This document shows positions 43,749 through 51,569 of a DNA stretch of 64,000 nucleotides, piece after piece (position 1 is the stretch's first letter; every line of letters starts with the position of its first letter). Under the pieces are notes generated by a model. The model was not told the origin of the DNA, ran no database searches, and worked only from the letters and a program-made list of their open reading frames with translations. Source of the stretch: B1 sp964355075 (GTDB lineage Bacteria; Bacteroidota; Bacteroidia; UKL13-3). A program made the position numbers and the translations under genes. The stretch lies in assembly GCA_964355075.1 (NCBI GenBank), contig CAYHCF010000013.1, positions 1-64,000 on the forward strand. Direction: 5' to 3'.

Positions 43749-44798
43749 ATGGAATATCCAAAAAAGGTCACCTTGGGTGACATTACCGTCAGAGATGGTT
43801 TTCAGCACGAAGAAAAATATATTCCTTTAGATGCAAAGATCTGGCTTACGGAACATTTGATCTTGGCGGGCTTCAAACACCTTGAATTAACCAACCTTGG
43901 AAATCCTGTGGGAATGCCTCAGTTTAAGGATGCTGATCTTTTGCTGAAAGCGATCCGGAAAAGCAAAAAAGTTGCTCACTTGATCAAGGATGTTTCCCTA
44001 ACAGCTGTTACTATCCGGGAGAAAGCTGTTGAACGCGCCATTGAATTGCGAAAAGAAGGCGTTGGACCGGACCGGATTTTATTTATGGTTTCTACCAGTG
44101 AATCACATCATATTAAAAATTCGGGATTAAGTTTGAATGATTATTGGAAAATGTGTGAAAAGCAGATAAAACTTGCGCATGATGCCGGAATAAAAGTGAA
44201 TGGAACCGTGAGTACGATTTGGGGCTGCCCCATTGAAGGTCCCACCGATTTAAAAAAAGCGGTAGAATTCACAAAACGCTGGTTTGATATAGGTGCCAAC
44301 GATGTGGAGCATGCCGACCATGATGGCTCAGCTTCGCCTGACAGAATCTATAAATATTTTTCGATGTTGATGGATCATTTTCAGAATCCTCAGAAACACA
44401 TTGTTCATTTGCATACCACACGGGGTTGGGGAATGGCAAATGTACTGGCGGCTTTGCAGGCAGGAATGACCAATTACGAATCTACCTTAGGCGGAATAGG
44501 CGGACAACCGGCTAACTTTGTAAGTGGGGTACCGGTAAGTGGCACAGGTGATTATTATTATAGTGATCCAAGTCTGGTTGGTTTGGTTTCCACCGAAGAT
44601 ATGGTGGTAATGATGGATGAAATGGGTATTGAAACCAACCTGGATATTGATAAAGTTTTGGAATTAGGAATCATGAATGAGAAGATTGTAGGAAGAAGAC
44701 TTCGGTCGGAGGCAATTAAAACAGGCAGGATTCCAAAATCATTAACCGGACGGGGTCAAGTGGTAAAAGAAGTACCTATGCAGGTTGAGGAAAAGTAA
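43749..44798 (+). CDS. HMGL-like DRE-TIM metallolyase/transferase, unknown substrate
   Basis: 349 residues of the DRE-TIM superfamily (HMG-CoA lyase, isopropylmalate synthase and relatives). ITVRDGFQHEEKYI has the conserved RD(G)xQ, and HLHTTRGWGMANVLAA contains the metal-binding HxH. The family does not fix the substrate. The distance of 55 bp to the preceding HMG-CoA lyase and the same direction suggest one operon and a linked acyl-CoA pathway. Confidence 0.78.
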   Translation: MEYPKKVTLGDITVRDGFQHEEKYIPLDAKIWLTEHLILAGFKHLELTNLGNPVGMPQFKDADLLLKAIRKSKKVAHLIKDVSLTAVTIREKAVERAIELRKEGVGPDRILFMVSTSESHHIKNSGLSLNDYWKMCEKQIKLAHDAGIKVNGTVSTIWGCPIEGPTDLKKAVEFTKRWFDIGANDVEHADHDGSASPDRIYKYFSMLMDHFQNPQKHIVHLHTTRGWGMANVLAALQAGMTNYESTLGGIGGQPANFVSGVPVSGTGDYYYSDPSLVGLVSTEDMVVMMDEMGIETNLDIDKVLELGIMNEKIVGRRLRSEAIKTGRIPKSLTGRGQVVKEVPMQVEEK

Positions 44799-44861
44799 GA
44801 TTCATTTTTTTTTATCGAATAATTTAAGTAAAATTTGTTATTCCTAAAAATCAATAATCTT

Positions 44862-46211
44862 ATGAAAACCATCTTACTTTTTATAGCATTGTTAAGTGTT
44901 CACCTTACACAGGCTCAAACTATTTTATATGAATCATTCGGATATGGTGGAACAGCAGGCCCATTTTGTGGTACAGGTGGTGTAACTTCAGTTTGGACAC
45001 CACATCTGAATTCGGGTTCTACGCCTGTTTTATATACCTCAACCAGCCTTACTTATGTCGGCTACGGACCCGGATCTTCCATCGGAAATGGCGCGGTAAC
45101 TTTCGTAAATGGTGCAACTCCCCGTGAGAATATTAACCGCACTTTACCTCTGGCAAATTCCGGAACGGTTTATATTTCGTTTCTGTTAAAAGTTGCCGGC
45201 GCTTCCAGTACAACCGTTACCTCAGACTATGTGCTTCATTTCAATGATACTTTTGGTTCAAGCTTAACAAGCAATGCAGTTGGAAGGATTTTTGTTAAAA
45301 ACCAGATGCTGTTACCCTATTATAATCTTGGTTTATCAAAGGGGAGTTTAGCGGCAGCGGCAGTATATTCACCTATTAATTATTCGGTTAACTCAACTGT
45401 GCTGGTTGTAATGAAATATGTTTTCAATACCGCTTCCGGAACCGATGATAATGTTTATGCCTGGATATTTACCAGTGGGGTTCCTGTTACAGAACCAGTT
45501 CCGCAACTTACTGCAACCGATATGACCGTGAATGACCTGACACAAATCAGATCGGTTTGTATCCGGCAGGGAACCGTGGGAACCTCAAACGGAACGATAG
45601 ACATGATAAAAGTTGGGCTTACCTGGCCCACAACCGTGCTTCCGGTTAAGTGGTTAGATTTTTCGGCGCAACTTTTAAATGAAGGTCTGGTTTCAATAAA
45701 CTGGAAAACGGCCTCAGAAATAAACAATGACTATTTTGAAGTGGAAAGAGCAATTGAAACTCAGCGAGAGGAAGAAAATAGTTGGATAGCTATTGGAAAA
45801 GTGAAAGGAAATGGAAATACAAATTCGGTATGTAAGTACACATTTTCAGACAATATAAGAAGTCTTCCTTTTTATGGTTCAAACATCAAATACCGCATCA
45901 AACAGGTTGATTTTGACGGGAATGTGCAATATTCGAAGATTGTGAGTGTGGATTTGGAAAAGGAAATGGAGGCAAATGTCGGTATCTATCCCAATCCATT
46001 TAAAGATGAACTCATAATCAGAAGAAATTCAAATATACCAGCTGAAACAAAAGTTGAGATTTTTGATCTGTTTGGGAAGAAAATTTATGGGGAGAATTTA
46101 ACAATGACCACATTTGAGTCCCAGATAAAAATCAATCTAAATGCCATTCCGGCTAAGTCAGTTTATACCCTAAAGATTGATGATAAAATCTATAGATTGG
46201 TGAAAGAATAA
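44862..46211 (+). CDS. secreted protein with T9SS C-terminal sorting domain
   Basis: 449 residues from the ATG at 44862, where a signal peptide starts (MKTILLFIALLSVHLTQAQ). The N-terminal 230 residues are a beta-sandwich with many Thr/Ser/Gly. The middle has WLDFSAQLLNEGLVSINWKT and YFEVERA, a common linker in Bacteroidota surface proteins. The end (VGIYPNPFKDELIIR and FDLFGKKIYGE) is the type A sorting domain recognised by the type IX secretion system. Function is unknown beyond surface export. Confidence 0.83.
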   Translation: MKTILLFIALLSVHLTQAQTILYESFGYGGTAGPFCGTGGVTSVWTPHLNSGSTPVLYTSTSLTYVGYGPGSSIGNGAVTFVNGATPRENINRTLPLANSGTVYISFLLKVAGASSTTVTSDYVLHFNDTFGSSLTSNAVGRIFVKNQMLLPYYNLGLSKGSLAAAAVYSPINYSVNSTVLVVMKYVFNTASGTDDNVYAWIFTSGVPVTEPVPQLTATDMTVNDLTQIRSVCIRQGTVGTSNGTIDMIKVGLTWPTTVLPVKWLDFSAQLLNEGLVSINWKTASEINNDYFEVERAIETQREEENSWIAIGKVKGNGNTNSVCKYTFSDNIRSLPFYGSNIKYRIKQVDFDGNVQYSKIVSVDLEKEMEANVGIYPNPFKDELIIRRNSNIPAETKVEIFDLFGKKIYGENLTMTTFESQIKINLNAIPAKSVYTLKIDDKIYRLVKE

Positions 46212-46256
46212 TAGAGAAAAAATAATATTTAGTATCGGTTTCAATTAAATATTCCA

Positions 46257-46760
46257 CTATTTTCCCGTCTCATAGGTTTGCACTTCCTCATGGAAAAATT
46301 CCAGTTGTACACCGGCTTTTTTTAACATTTCCTCACTTTCACCACCCGCGTGATATTTGCGTTCACAAACCACCCTTTTAATACCACAGTTAATAATCAG
46401 CATAGCGCAAACCCGGCAGGGAGTCATTCTGCAATAAAGGGTTGCCCCATCAAGCGCTACGCCGTTTTTAGCCGCCTGGCAGATGGCATTTTGTTCGGCA
46501 TGTACGGTGCGAACGCAATGTTCGGTGATGCTGTCATCTTCGTGAATCATTTTCTTCATTTGATGACCAACCTCATCACAATGGGGTAAGCCAATGGGTG
46601 AACCAACGTAGCCGGTAACCAGCAATTGATTATCTTTAGCAATCACACAACCGCTTCGTCCACGGTTGCAGGTAGCACGTTTACTGATGGCTTCCATCAC
46701 CTCCATAAAGTATTCATCCCAGGTTGGGCGTACATATTTATCTTCAGTTTTTATGTTCAT
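46257..46760 (-). CDS. deoxycytidylate (dCMP) deaminase
   Basis: 167 residues. HAEQNAICQAAKNG and MTPCRVCAMLIINCG hold the zinc-binding histidine and two cysteines and the catalytic glutamate of the cytidine/dCMP deaminase fold. The N-terminal CNRGRSGCVIAKDNQLL is typical of dCMP deaminases, which make dUMP for thymidylate synthesis. It is one gene away from a small nucleotide-kinase-like protein. Confidence 0.88.
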   Translation of the reverse strand: MNIKTEDKYVRPTWDEYFMEVMEAISKRATCNRGRSGCVIAKDNQLLVTGYVGSPIGLPHCDEVGHQMKKMIHEDDSITEHCVRTVHAEQNAICQAAKNGVALDGATLYCRMTPCRVCAMLIINCGIKRVVCERKYHAGGESEEMLKKAGVQLEFFHEEVQTYETGK

Positions 46761-46879
46761 TGTGTTCGTGTTTAATTTTATTCAATTATCAATCCTTCCT
46801 CATTCCAATAGTTAGGCTGTAGGTGTTTAGGCTGTAGGCTGTAGGTTTGTCAACTGTCAACATATTATTTCCCATTTGT

Positions 46880-46993
46880 CACCCTGAACTTGTCGAAGTG
46901 CCCCATTTCTCATTTCCCATTTCCCATCTCTCATTTCTCATCTCTCATTTCCCATCTCTCATTTCTCATTTCCCATCTCTCATTTCCCATCTC
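46880..46993. repeat. low-complexity repeat of 7-mers
   Basis: GTCACCCTGAACTTGTCGAA (46880-46899) is a widely dispersed bacterial intergenic motif. The sequence after it, to about 46993, alternates TCATTTC-, CCATTTC- and CCATCTC-type 7-mers about 12 times. The tract runs into the end of the adjacent kinase-like gene. Confidence 0.6.
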
Positions 46994-47546
46994 TAGTTCC
47001 CATTCCAATAACATGATCAACTTGTTTATACAATTCTTCTAAATTACCATTGTTCGTAAAATGGTAATCCGCCAGTTTCATACAGGCACTTAAGTTTTGC
47101 TTATTAGGGTCGTTTGAATTCATTTCCCTATCTTCATTTTCACAAAATGTTTCAAATGAAATCCGGTCTGTTTCGGAGGCACGTATCAAAATGCGTTCAT
47201 AACGGATGCGCCGCTCGCTATCTACCGAAAATAAATTGAAATTGCCTTTTGCTTTGAGGGCATTTATTTCTCCGGGCGTTCTGATACTTTCTATGATACA
47301 ATGGGTGCCGCTTTCCAGGGCATCTTTATACAGTTCTTCAATAATATAACTCGGACTAAATTGGGCTCTGAGTGCATTAGCGGTAAGCACAAATGAATCG
47401 CGATTTACTTCTTTACCCTGAGCTGTGATGACCTTTGTTAAATACCCACGTACCGAAAAATGTTTAAAGCCATGGTGGGTGGTCAAATAGTCAACGATGG
47501 TTCCTTTTCCGGCACCTAAAGTTCCGGTTATGCCTATAATTTTCAA
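46980..47546 (-). CDS. P-loop nucleotide kinase-like protein
   Basis: 188 residues. IIGITGTLGAGKGTIVDYL is the P-loop (GxxGAGKGT) of adenylate/dephospho-CoA/thymidylate-type kinases. IESIRTPGEINALKAKGNF and DSERRIRYERILIRASETDR fit nucleotide-kinase lid and base-binding parts. The usual second function is phosphorylation of (d)NMPs; a neighbouring dCMP deaminase is consistent. The last codons (about MGTRDGK) read through a low-complexity repeat, so the terminal residues may not be original. Confidence 0.72.
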   Translation of the reverse strand: MKIIGITGTLGAGKGTIVDYLTTHHGFKHFSVRGYLTKVITAQGKEVNRDSFVLTANALRAQFSPSYIIEELYKDALESGTHCIIESIRTPGEINALKAKGNFNLFSVDSERRIRYERILIRASETDRISFETFCENEDREMNSNDPNKQNLSACMKLADYHFTNNGNLEELYKQVDHVIGMGTRDGK

Positions 47547-47691
47547 TGGAATATTTTTTTGTGAAAGTAATTAGTTGAAATGAATTACACAAACCTGTGA
47601 ATAAATTTGGGGGATGGGATGAGCCCCAGGTTGAGGTTAAACAACAAATTTAATTTATGGTGTAAACGAAATTTAACATGGCTGAATAAAC

Positions 47692-47725
47692 AATAAAAGC
47701 GCGAAATTTCTTTCGCGCTTTTATT
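47692..47725. terminator. strong palindromic terminator, originally for a tRNA-Asp
   Basis: AATAAAAGCGCGAAA (47692-47706) and TTTCGCGCTTTTATT (47711-47725) form a perfect 15-bp stem with a T-run in both directions. On the minus strand it comes 26 bp after a 17-nt tRNA-Asp 3' tail (47751-47767), so it is probably the original terminator of the tRNA-Asp gene now at 51570-51643. Confidence 0.75.
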
Positions 47726-47750
47726 TTGTACACAAGGAATTGTGTTACTG

Positions 47751-47767
47751 GCGGAGCGGACGGGACT
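47751..47767 (-). repeat. tRNA-Asp 3' tail, distal att-like copy
   Basis: The 17-nt sequence GCGGAGCGGACGGGACT equals the plus-strand start of the tRNA-Asp 3' end at 51569-51585. There is no tRNA body. Beyond 17 nt the sequence differs. It is the far edge of the tRNA-Asp island. Confidence 0.7.
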
Positions 47768-48034
47768 GCAACGCCTTTGCTTTACCGCTGATTACCAGCT
47801 TATTAAAATTTATAAAATTTCAAAGGGCCAACATTAGGCCAACATTTAATAAACATGGGGAAAAACCTAAAATGGCAGAATCCAACATTGAGTTATTTGG
47901 CAGGTATTTCTTCTTATGGAATTGGCCTATATTTTTTACCTTCCTAATTATTAAAAAAACAAAGAATAGTAGGCCTGAGTCGGTGGTTGTTTAAAACATA
48001 GTTTCCACCTATATTTGTTCATTATAAAATTAAA
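47768..48034 (+). other. island edge with direct repeats and promoter
   Basis: GGCCAACATT occurs at 47826-47835 and 47837-47846 (period 11), beside the tRNA tail; this resembles integrase arm-type sites, without an integrase gene. TTG (47987-47989), 20 nt, TATATTTG (48010-48017) is a promoter for the following toxin-antitoxin pair. No other gene recognised. Confidence 0.45.
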
Positions 48035-48250
48035 ATGGAAACTGTACTTGTTCAAATAAATGATATCAAGGCTTATAAACTCCTTGAAGATTTGGAAGAG
48101 CTCCATATTCTTAAAGTATTGAAAAAAAGCATTCAGCCACAGCAAAAGTTATCTGAGAAATATGCCGGAAAGCTACCTCCTGATATTACAGATGAACTAC
48201 AGAAATATGTAACTCAAAGCCGCAACGAGTGGAACAACACCAATATTTAA
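48035..48250 (+). CDS. antitoxin of a PIN-toxin pair
   Basis: 71 residues. METVLVQINDIKAYKLLEDL followed by an LHILKVLKK helix and a C-terminal toxin-wrapping region (SRNEWNN). This is the common Bacteroidota antitoxin without a clear DNA-binding fold, paired with PIN toxins. The last 22 nt overlap the toxin gene. Confidence 0.7.
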   Translation: METVLVQINDIKAYKLLEDLEELHILKVLKKSIQPQQKLSEKYAGKLPPDITDELQKYVTQSRNEWNNTNI

Positions 48251-48618
48251 TCGATACAAATTCTGTAATTGATTTTCTCGGAAAAAAATTTCCGGGTTCC
48301 GGAATGGATTTTATGAGCAAGGTTATAAATGAGGTACCGGTTGTTTCCGTAATTACTAAAATCGAAGTATTGGGATTTAATGCCAAAGATGAATATCAAC
48401 TACTCCTTGCAAATTTCATGTATGATGCAACCGTTTTGGATTTGACGAACAATGTGGTAGAAGTTTGTATTGAACTCAGAAAAAAGTATAAAACGAAACT
48501 TCCTGATGCCATTATAGCCGCTACTGCAATTGTTTACGACCTTACATTAATTACCCGAAATTTGTCTGATTTTAAGAAAATCACAGAAATTAAAACGGTT
48601 AATCCGTACGAATTATAA
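48229..48618 (+). CDS. VapC-like PIN-domain toxin
   Basis: 129 residues. YLIDTNSVIDFL carries the first acidic residue, KIEVLGF the glutamate, KLPDAIIAATAIVYDL the third, and LITRNLSDF the last aspartate of the PIN fold. Family members cleave tRNA or rRNA. Its start overlaps the antitoxin by 22 nt. All four acidic positions are present, so it is probably active. Confidence 0.85.
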   Translation: MEQHQYLIDTNSVIDFLGKKFPGSGMDFMSKVINEVPVVSVITKIEVLGFNAKDEYQLLLANFMYDATVLDLTNNVVEVCIELRKKYKTKLPDAIIAATAIVYDLTLITRNLSDFKKITEIKTVNPYEL

Positions 48619-48752
48619 TTCAGAATTTTCCGGTAAAGAGTATCCTACACTACCACACACTCAAATGCGATTTAATATTTGAATATGAAATGAATACAAG
48701 TGATTTACTTGAGCTTTCATGTCACAAATTTAGTATAAATTCCTGACAAAAT

Positions 48753-48920
48753 TCATTTGTTTATAAGTGGTTGTAATATTACTCTTATCCATTCAGGAGC
48801 TAAGCGGATATCGTTTTTCAAATAAGCTGGCTTTTCATTTTTGAGGACAAAGCGTATTTTCTCAATTTCATTAGAAGTTACTTTGTCTTTGCCAATGGTT
48901 CTGAGTGCCTGAATACAGGG
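48753..48920 (-). pseudogene. C-terminal fragment of an unknown protein
   Basis: On the minus strand an open stretch without start encodes CIQALRTIGKDKVTSNEIEK then IRFVLKNEKPAYLKNDIRLA and PEWIRVILQPLINK, ending at 48753. The composition is protein-like, but the frame opens at a stop at its 5' end. I do not recognise the family; it looks like the end of a lost accessory gene. Confidence 0.4.
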
Positions 48921-48978
48921 TTATTCACAAAAAATGATTTGATTAATCATGTAAATAAAATAATAAATTGAATTTTTG

Positions 48979-49038
48979 ACCCAACAAGACCCGCCCATGC
49001 CTCTTTACAATGCACAAATTGGGTGGGTTAATTTTTTT
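48979..49038 (+). ncRNA. structured RNA upstream of Abi_2, copy 1
   Basis: ACCCGCCC (48989-48996) pairs with GGGTGGGT (49021-49028). An inner stem TGC (48998-49000)/GCA (49012-49014) closes the loop CTCTTTACAAT, and a T8-run follows (49032-49039). AATTTTTG just upstream is one base off a -7 box. Copy 2 lies 251 bp downstream with the same architecture. Confidence 0.65.
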
Positions 49039-49228
49039 TGGCCAATTAACTCATTTTTGCCCAACAATCTGTTATAGAATCTTTCTAATTTTGATTGATT
49101 GTTGGATAGGCTTGTTTAAATAATTATTATAAATTATCTTGCGGCACAATGTATTATGGATGATGGATTGGTTTTCAACATTCTGTGCATTATTTGTTTA
49201 TAATAAACCGGTTTGATTTTTTATTTTT

Positions 49229-49290
49229 GACATCTAAGAAGACTCGCCCACGCCTCTGAATATGCGCACCCGGGCGGGTTTATTTTTTTT
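49229..49290 (+). ncRNA. structured RNA upstream of Abi_2, copy 2
   Basis: ACTCGCCC (49242-49249) pairs with GGGCGGGT (49272-49279). The inner stem is CGC (49251-49253)/GCG (49264-49266) with loop CTCTGAATAT, followed by a T8-run. TATTTTTG (49222-49229) is an exact -7 box. Compared with copy 1, the inner U-A pair became C-G and a G-U became G-C, so the stems are supported by compensatory change. It ends 10 bp before the Abi_2 start. Confidence 0.7.
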
Positions 49291-49299
49291 ATACCAATC

Positions 49300-50235
49300 A
49301 TGCGAATTTTTGAAAAACCCCACCTAAATATTGAGGAACAAATTAAGCTTCTTTCAGAAAGAGGCCTTATTGTTGATGACAAGGATAGAGCTAAAGAGTT
49401 TTTGTCAAGTATAAGTTATTACAGGCTCGGTTACTATTTTCGGGATTTTTATTCCGATCTTGGTAAAACCCAATTCAGGGATGGAATTACCTTTGAACAT
49501 GTACTTAGACATTATTTTTTTGATAGGGAGCTAAGATTATTGGTTTTTGACGCGATTGAAAGATTGGAAATTGCTTTTAGAACTCAGATTAGTTACCATT
49601 ACTCCCTAAATAAAAACGACGAAAAATGGTGGTACACAAATCCAAAAAACTTCAAAAACCCAGAGCGTCTGAAATTAGATTTAAGTGGCATACAAAGGGA
49701 AATTAACAGATCTAAGGAACCTTTTATTAAGGCTTATTTGAAAAACTATGATTATCCTGAATTACCACCATCCTGGATTACTTTTGAAGTTGTAACCATG
49801 ACCTCAATTTCTAAGATTTTCGATAACATGAAATTATCACAAGAGAAAAAGGATATCACCAGGCATTTTCATTTGACTCTTCCTGATATTTTAGAAAGTT
49901 GGATGCGAAGTATCAGCTATGTAAGAAATCTTTGTGCACATCATAGTAAATTATGGAATAGAACATTAATTCTCCGACCCATGATTCCTCGAAATCCAGT
50001 TGGACAATGGCTTAAAGTTAACCCACTTATTAACAAAATGGACGGTGAAAAGCAAATTGAATTGGAAAGGATTTATGTTTTTTTAAGTTGTTGTATTTAT
50101 TTGCTAAAAATAATAAATCCTGATACTCATTTTATTTTAAAATTCAAAAATCTTTTAAAACAGTACCCTGAAATTGAAATGATAGAAATGGGGTTTCCCG
50201 CACTTTGGGAAGATGAGCCACTTTGGAATTCCTAA
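49300..50235 (+). CDS. Abi_2 (AbiD/F-like) HEPN abortive-infection protein
   Basis: 311 residues. The N-terminal KPHLNIEEQIKLLSERGLIV and SSISYYRLGYYFRDF are Abi_2 (PF07751) hallmarks, and RNLCAHHSKLWNR has the HEPN R-x4-H pair (R209, H214), probably an RNase site. Abi_2 proteins are antiphage abortive-infection factors. Two copies of a small structured RNA directly precede the gene; RNA motifs upstream of abiF-like genes are reported, so RNA control of toxicity is likely. It is part of the tRNA-Asp island. Confidence 0.87.
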   Translation: MRIFEKPHLNIEEQIKLLSERGLIVDDKDRAKEFLSSISYYRLGYYFRDFYSDLGKTQFRDGITFEHVLRHYFFDRELRLLVFDAIERLEIAFRTQISYHYSLNKNDEKWWYTNPKNFKNPERLKLDLSGIQREINRSKEPFIKAYLKNYDYPELPPSWITFEVVTMTSISKIFDNMKLSQEKKDITRHFHLTLPDILESWMRSISYVRNLCAHHSKLWNRTLILRPMIPRNPVGQWLKVNPLINKMDGEKQIELERIYVFLSCCIYLLKIINPDTHFILKFKNLLKQYPEIEMIEMGFPALWEDEPLWNS

Positions 50236-50840
50236 TTTTCATCCTAGAAGAATGCATTACAACAATCAGTTTATAACCTTCATAAGTACTTTTGCAATAA
50301 ATTTTCTTGATTACAAATTTAGGGACTTGTGCATTCCCAAGAATAGGAATGGAGCTTATCATTAGTAGTAAAATGATAGTTCTCTTGAAAAAGTGTTTAA
50401 TCATATTAACTAGTCTTTTGTTCCATCGATTGGCTTTTTATCAACGTTGGCTCCTTCATTTTTTGCGTTCCAATTTTCTAATTTCAATTTTAGACTTCAG
50501 GTTTTGAACCTCTTACCTATCATGCATTTCAAGTCGAAATGCAGGATAATATTATGGAAAGAGCCAATTTCGCTTTCGGATTTTCTGCTTTTCCGAAGGC
50601 AAAGTCCCATCATTGGGACCCGGAATTGGTTTTTGCGGCTTAAATTATTTTATAGCTTCGCCCCGTAACTCACATGAAATTTGAGAACAAGCGGTGTTTA
50701 TTGCTTTTAACCAAGAGCAAATTAGTTTTTTTATTTAAATAATTGCACCTTATTGGAATTTATCTTATAATTTTTTTTCACTGATAAAATTTTCAAGTTC
50801 TTGTTGGGTCATTTATGAATAAGTTTGTGCGTTGTGAAAT
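50236..50840. other. intergenic stretch with gene fragments
   Basis: Apart from the two minus-strand fragments described at 50250-50404, no gene recognised. Most of 50500-50840 is non-coding on all frames. Confidence 0.4.
50250..50404 (-). pseudogene. N-terminal fragment of a secreted protein
   Basis: The frame on the minus strand starts MIKHFFKRTIILLLMISSIP then ILGNAQVPKF, a clear signal peptide, and continues about 25 residues before entering the antisense of the Abi_2 gene. The gene probably lost its body when the Abi_2 segment arrived. Further along the same strand, a C-terminal frame LENWNAKNEGANVDKKPIDG is seen near 50406-50490, also without start. Neither fragment's family is recognised. 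Confidence 0.4.
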
Positions 50841-50841
50841 G

Positions 50842-50897
50842 CGGAGCGGACGGGACTCGAACCCGTCTCGGCCTTAAAGACGAGATGACAGGCACGT
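50842..50897 (-). pseudogene. tRNA-Asp 3'-half pseudo-copy B with replaced anticodon stem
   Basis: On the minus strand it reads ACGTGCCTGTCA (5' strand of the anticodon stem and the loop), then TCTCGTCTTTAAGGCCGAGA, a hairpin in place of the 3' anticodon strand, then the T-arm and acceptor tail CGGGTTCGAGTCCCG and after. It lacks the 5' half. Copy C at 51196-51251 has the same structure. Not a functional tRNA. Confidence 0.75.
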
Positions 50898-50914
50898 TCA
50901 TGCAGCAATCTTGG

Positions 50915-51154
50915 TTATTCAGCAATTAAATTTTCAATCGATTTGCGATTCAGCTTTTTTAGCCTTTTTTCTTCTTTTAGGGCTTCGGCTTTTGTTGGAA
51001 AGGATTTTGTATAAACTAAATCCCAGTGTCCTTTTCCTTCGGTGTATCTGGATTGGCCGGAATTGTGTTCAAATAATCTATTTTGGGGATTAAGGGAATA
51101 TCCTTTGTAATAAATATCAGAGGATACAGAATAAATGATATAAGTATAATGCAC
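50915..51154 (-). CDS. GIY-YIG nuclease superfamily protein, copy 1
   Basis: 79 residues. MHYTYIIYSVSSDIYYKGYS contains a GIY-YIG-like YIIYS...YYKGYS, and NPQNRLFEHNSGQSRYTEGK carries the conserved Arg, His and Asn. It is the stand-alone YhbQ-type single-domain group. The family often lies next to tRNA genes in Bacteroidota. Here it is between a tRNA-Asp 3'-half copy and a terminator hairpin in a repeated unit of about 354 bp. Confidence 0.88.
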   Translation of the reverse strand: MHYTYIIYSVSSDIYYKGYSLNPQNRLFEHNSGQSRYTEGKGHWDLVYTKSFPTKAEALKEEKRLKKLNRKSIENLIAE

Positions 51155-51168
51155 TTACTTAATAAATG

Positions 51169-51194
51169 AAAAAGCCACCCAAAGGTGGCTTTTT
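51169..51194 (-). terminator. hairpin of the GIY-YIG unit, copy 1
   Basis: AAAAAGCCACC-CAAA-GGTGGCTTTTT, an 11-bp perfect stem, sits between tRNA-like copy C and the GIY-YIG gene. The same hairpin recurs at 51543-51568 after the true tRNA-Asp. Confidence 0.75.
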
Positions 51195-51195
51195 G

Positions 51196-51251
51196 CGGAG
51201 CGGACGGGACTCGAACCCGTCTCGTCCTTAAAGACGAGATGACAGGCACGT
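51196..51251 (-). pseudogene. tRNA-Asp 3'-half pseudo-copy C with replaced anticodon stem
   Basis: Nearly identical to copy B. Here the replacing hairpin is a perfect TCTCGTC-CTTAAA-GACGAGA (plus strand 51219-51238). The acceptor tail is intact and the 5' half is absent. Confidence 0.75.
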
Positions 51252-51268
51252 TCATGCAGCAATCTTGG

Positions 51269-51438
51269 TTATTCAACAATTAACATTTCAATCGATTTGC
51301 GATTCAGCTTTTTTAGCCTTTTTTCTTCTTTTAGGGCATCTGCCTTTGTTGGAAAGGATTTTGTATAAACTAAATCCCAGGGGCCTTTTCCTTCGGTGTA
51401 TCTGGATTGGCCGGAATTGTGTTCAAATAATCTATTTT
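51269..51438 (-). CDS. GIY-YIG nuclease superfamily protein, copy 2 (partial, N-terminus in gap)
   Basis: The visible 56 codons encode NRLFEHNSGQSRYTEGKGPW and the C-terminus, with a few changes from copy 1 (KADALKEEKRL, IEMLIVE). The N-terminal GIY-YIG motif falls in the N run at 51439-51538. It is part of the second repeat unit. Confidence 0.78.
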
Positions 51439-51538
51439 NNNNNNNNNNNNNNNNNNNNNNNNNNNNNNNNNNNNNNNNNNNNNNNNNNNNNNNNNNNNNN
51501 NNNNNNNNNNNNNNNNNNNNNNNNNNNNNNNNNNNNNN
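51439..51538. other. assembly gap of 100 Ns
   Basis: A run of exactly 100 N inside the second GIY-YIG copy, typical of a scaffold gap of unknown size. The near-identical tandem units explain why the assembly broke here; the real number of units may be larger. Confidence 0.95.
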
Positions 51539-51542
51539 AATG

Positions 51543-51568
51543 AAAAAGCCACCCAAAGGTGGCTTTTT
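51543..51568 (-). terminator. terminator of tRNA-Asp
   Basis: AAAAAGCCACC-CAAA-GGTGGCTTTTT begins 1 bp past the tRNA 3' end on the minus strand; the run of T on that strand completes an intrinsic terminator. Confidence 0.8.
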
Positions 51569-51569
51569 G

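Noticed and set aside
46900..46993. possible CRISPR-like repeat tract
   Set aside because: Units are 7 bp, without spacers or a leader; it is a simple repeat.
47740..47994. 84-codon frame beside the distal tRNA-Asp tail, considered as an integrase remnant
   Set aside because: The translation has no integrase motifs and crosses the tRNA tail and the repeats.
50842..51251. pseudo-copies B and C as functional tRNA genes
   Set aside because: Both lack the 5' acceptor strand and D-arm, and the anticodon stem is replaced by a hairpin.
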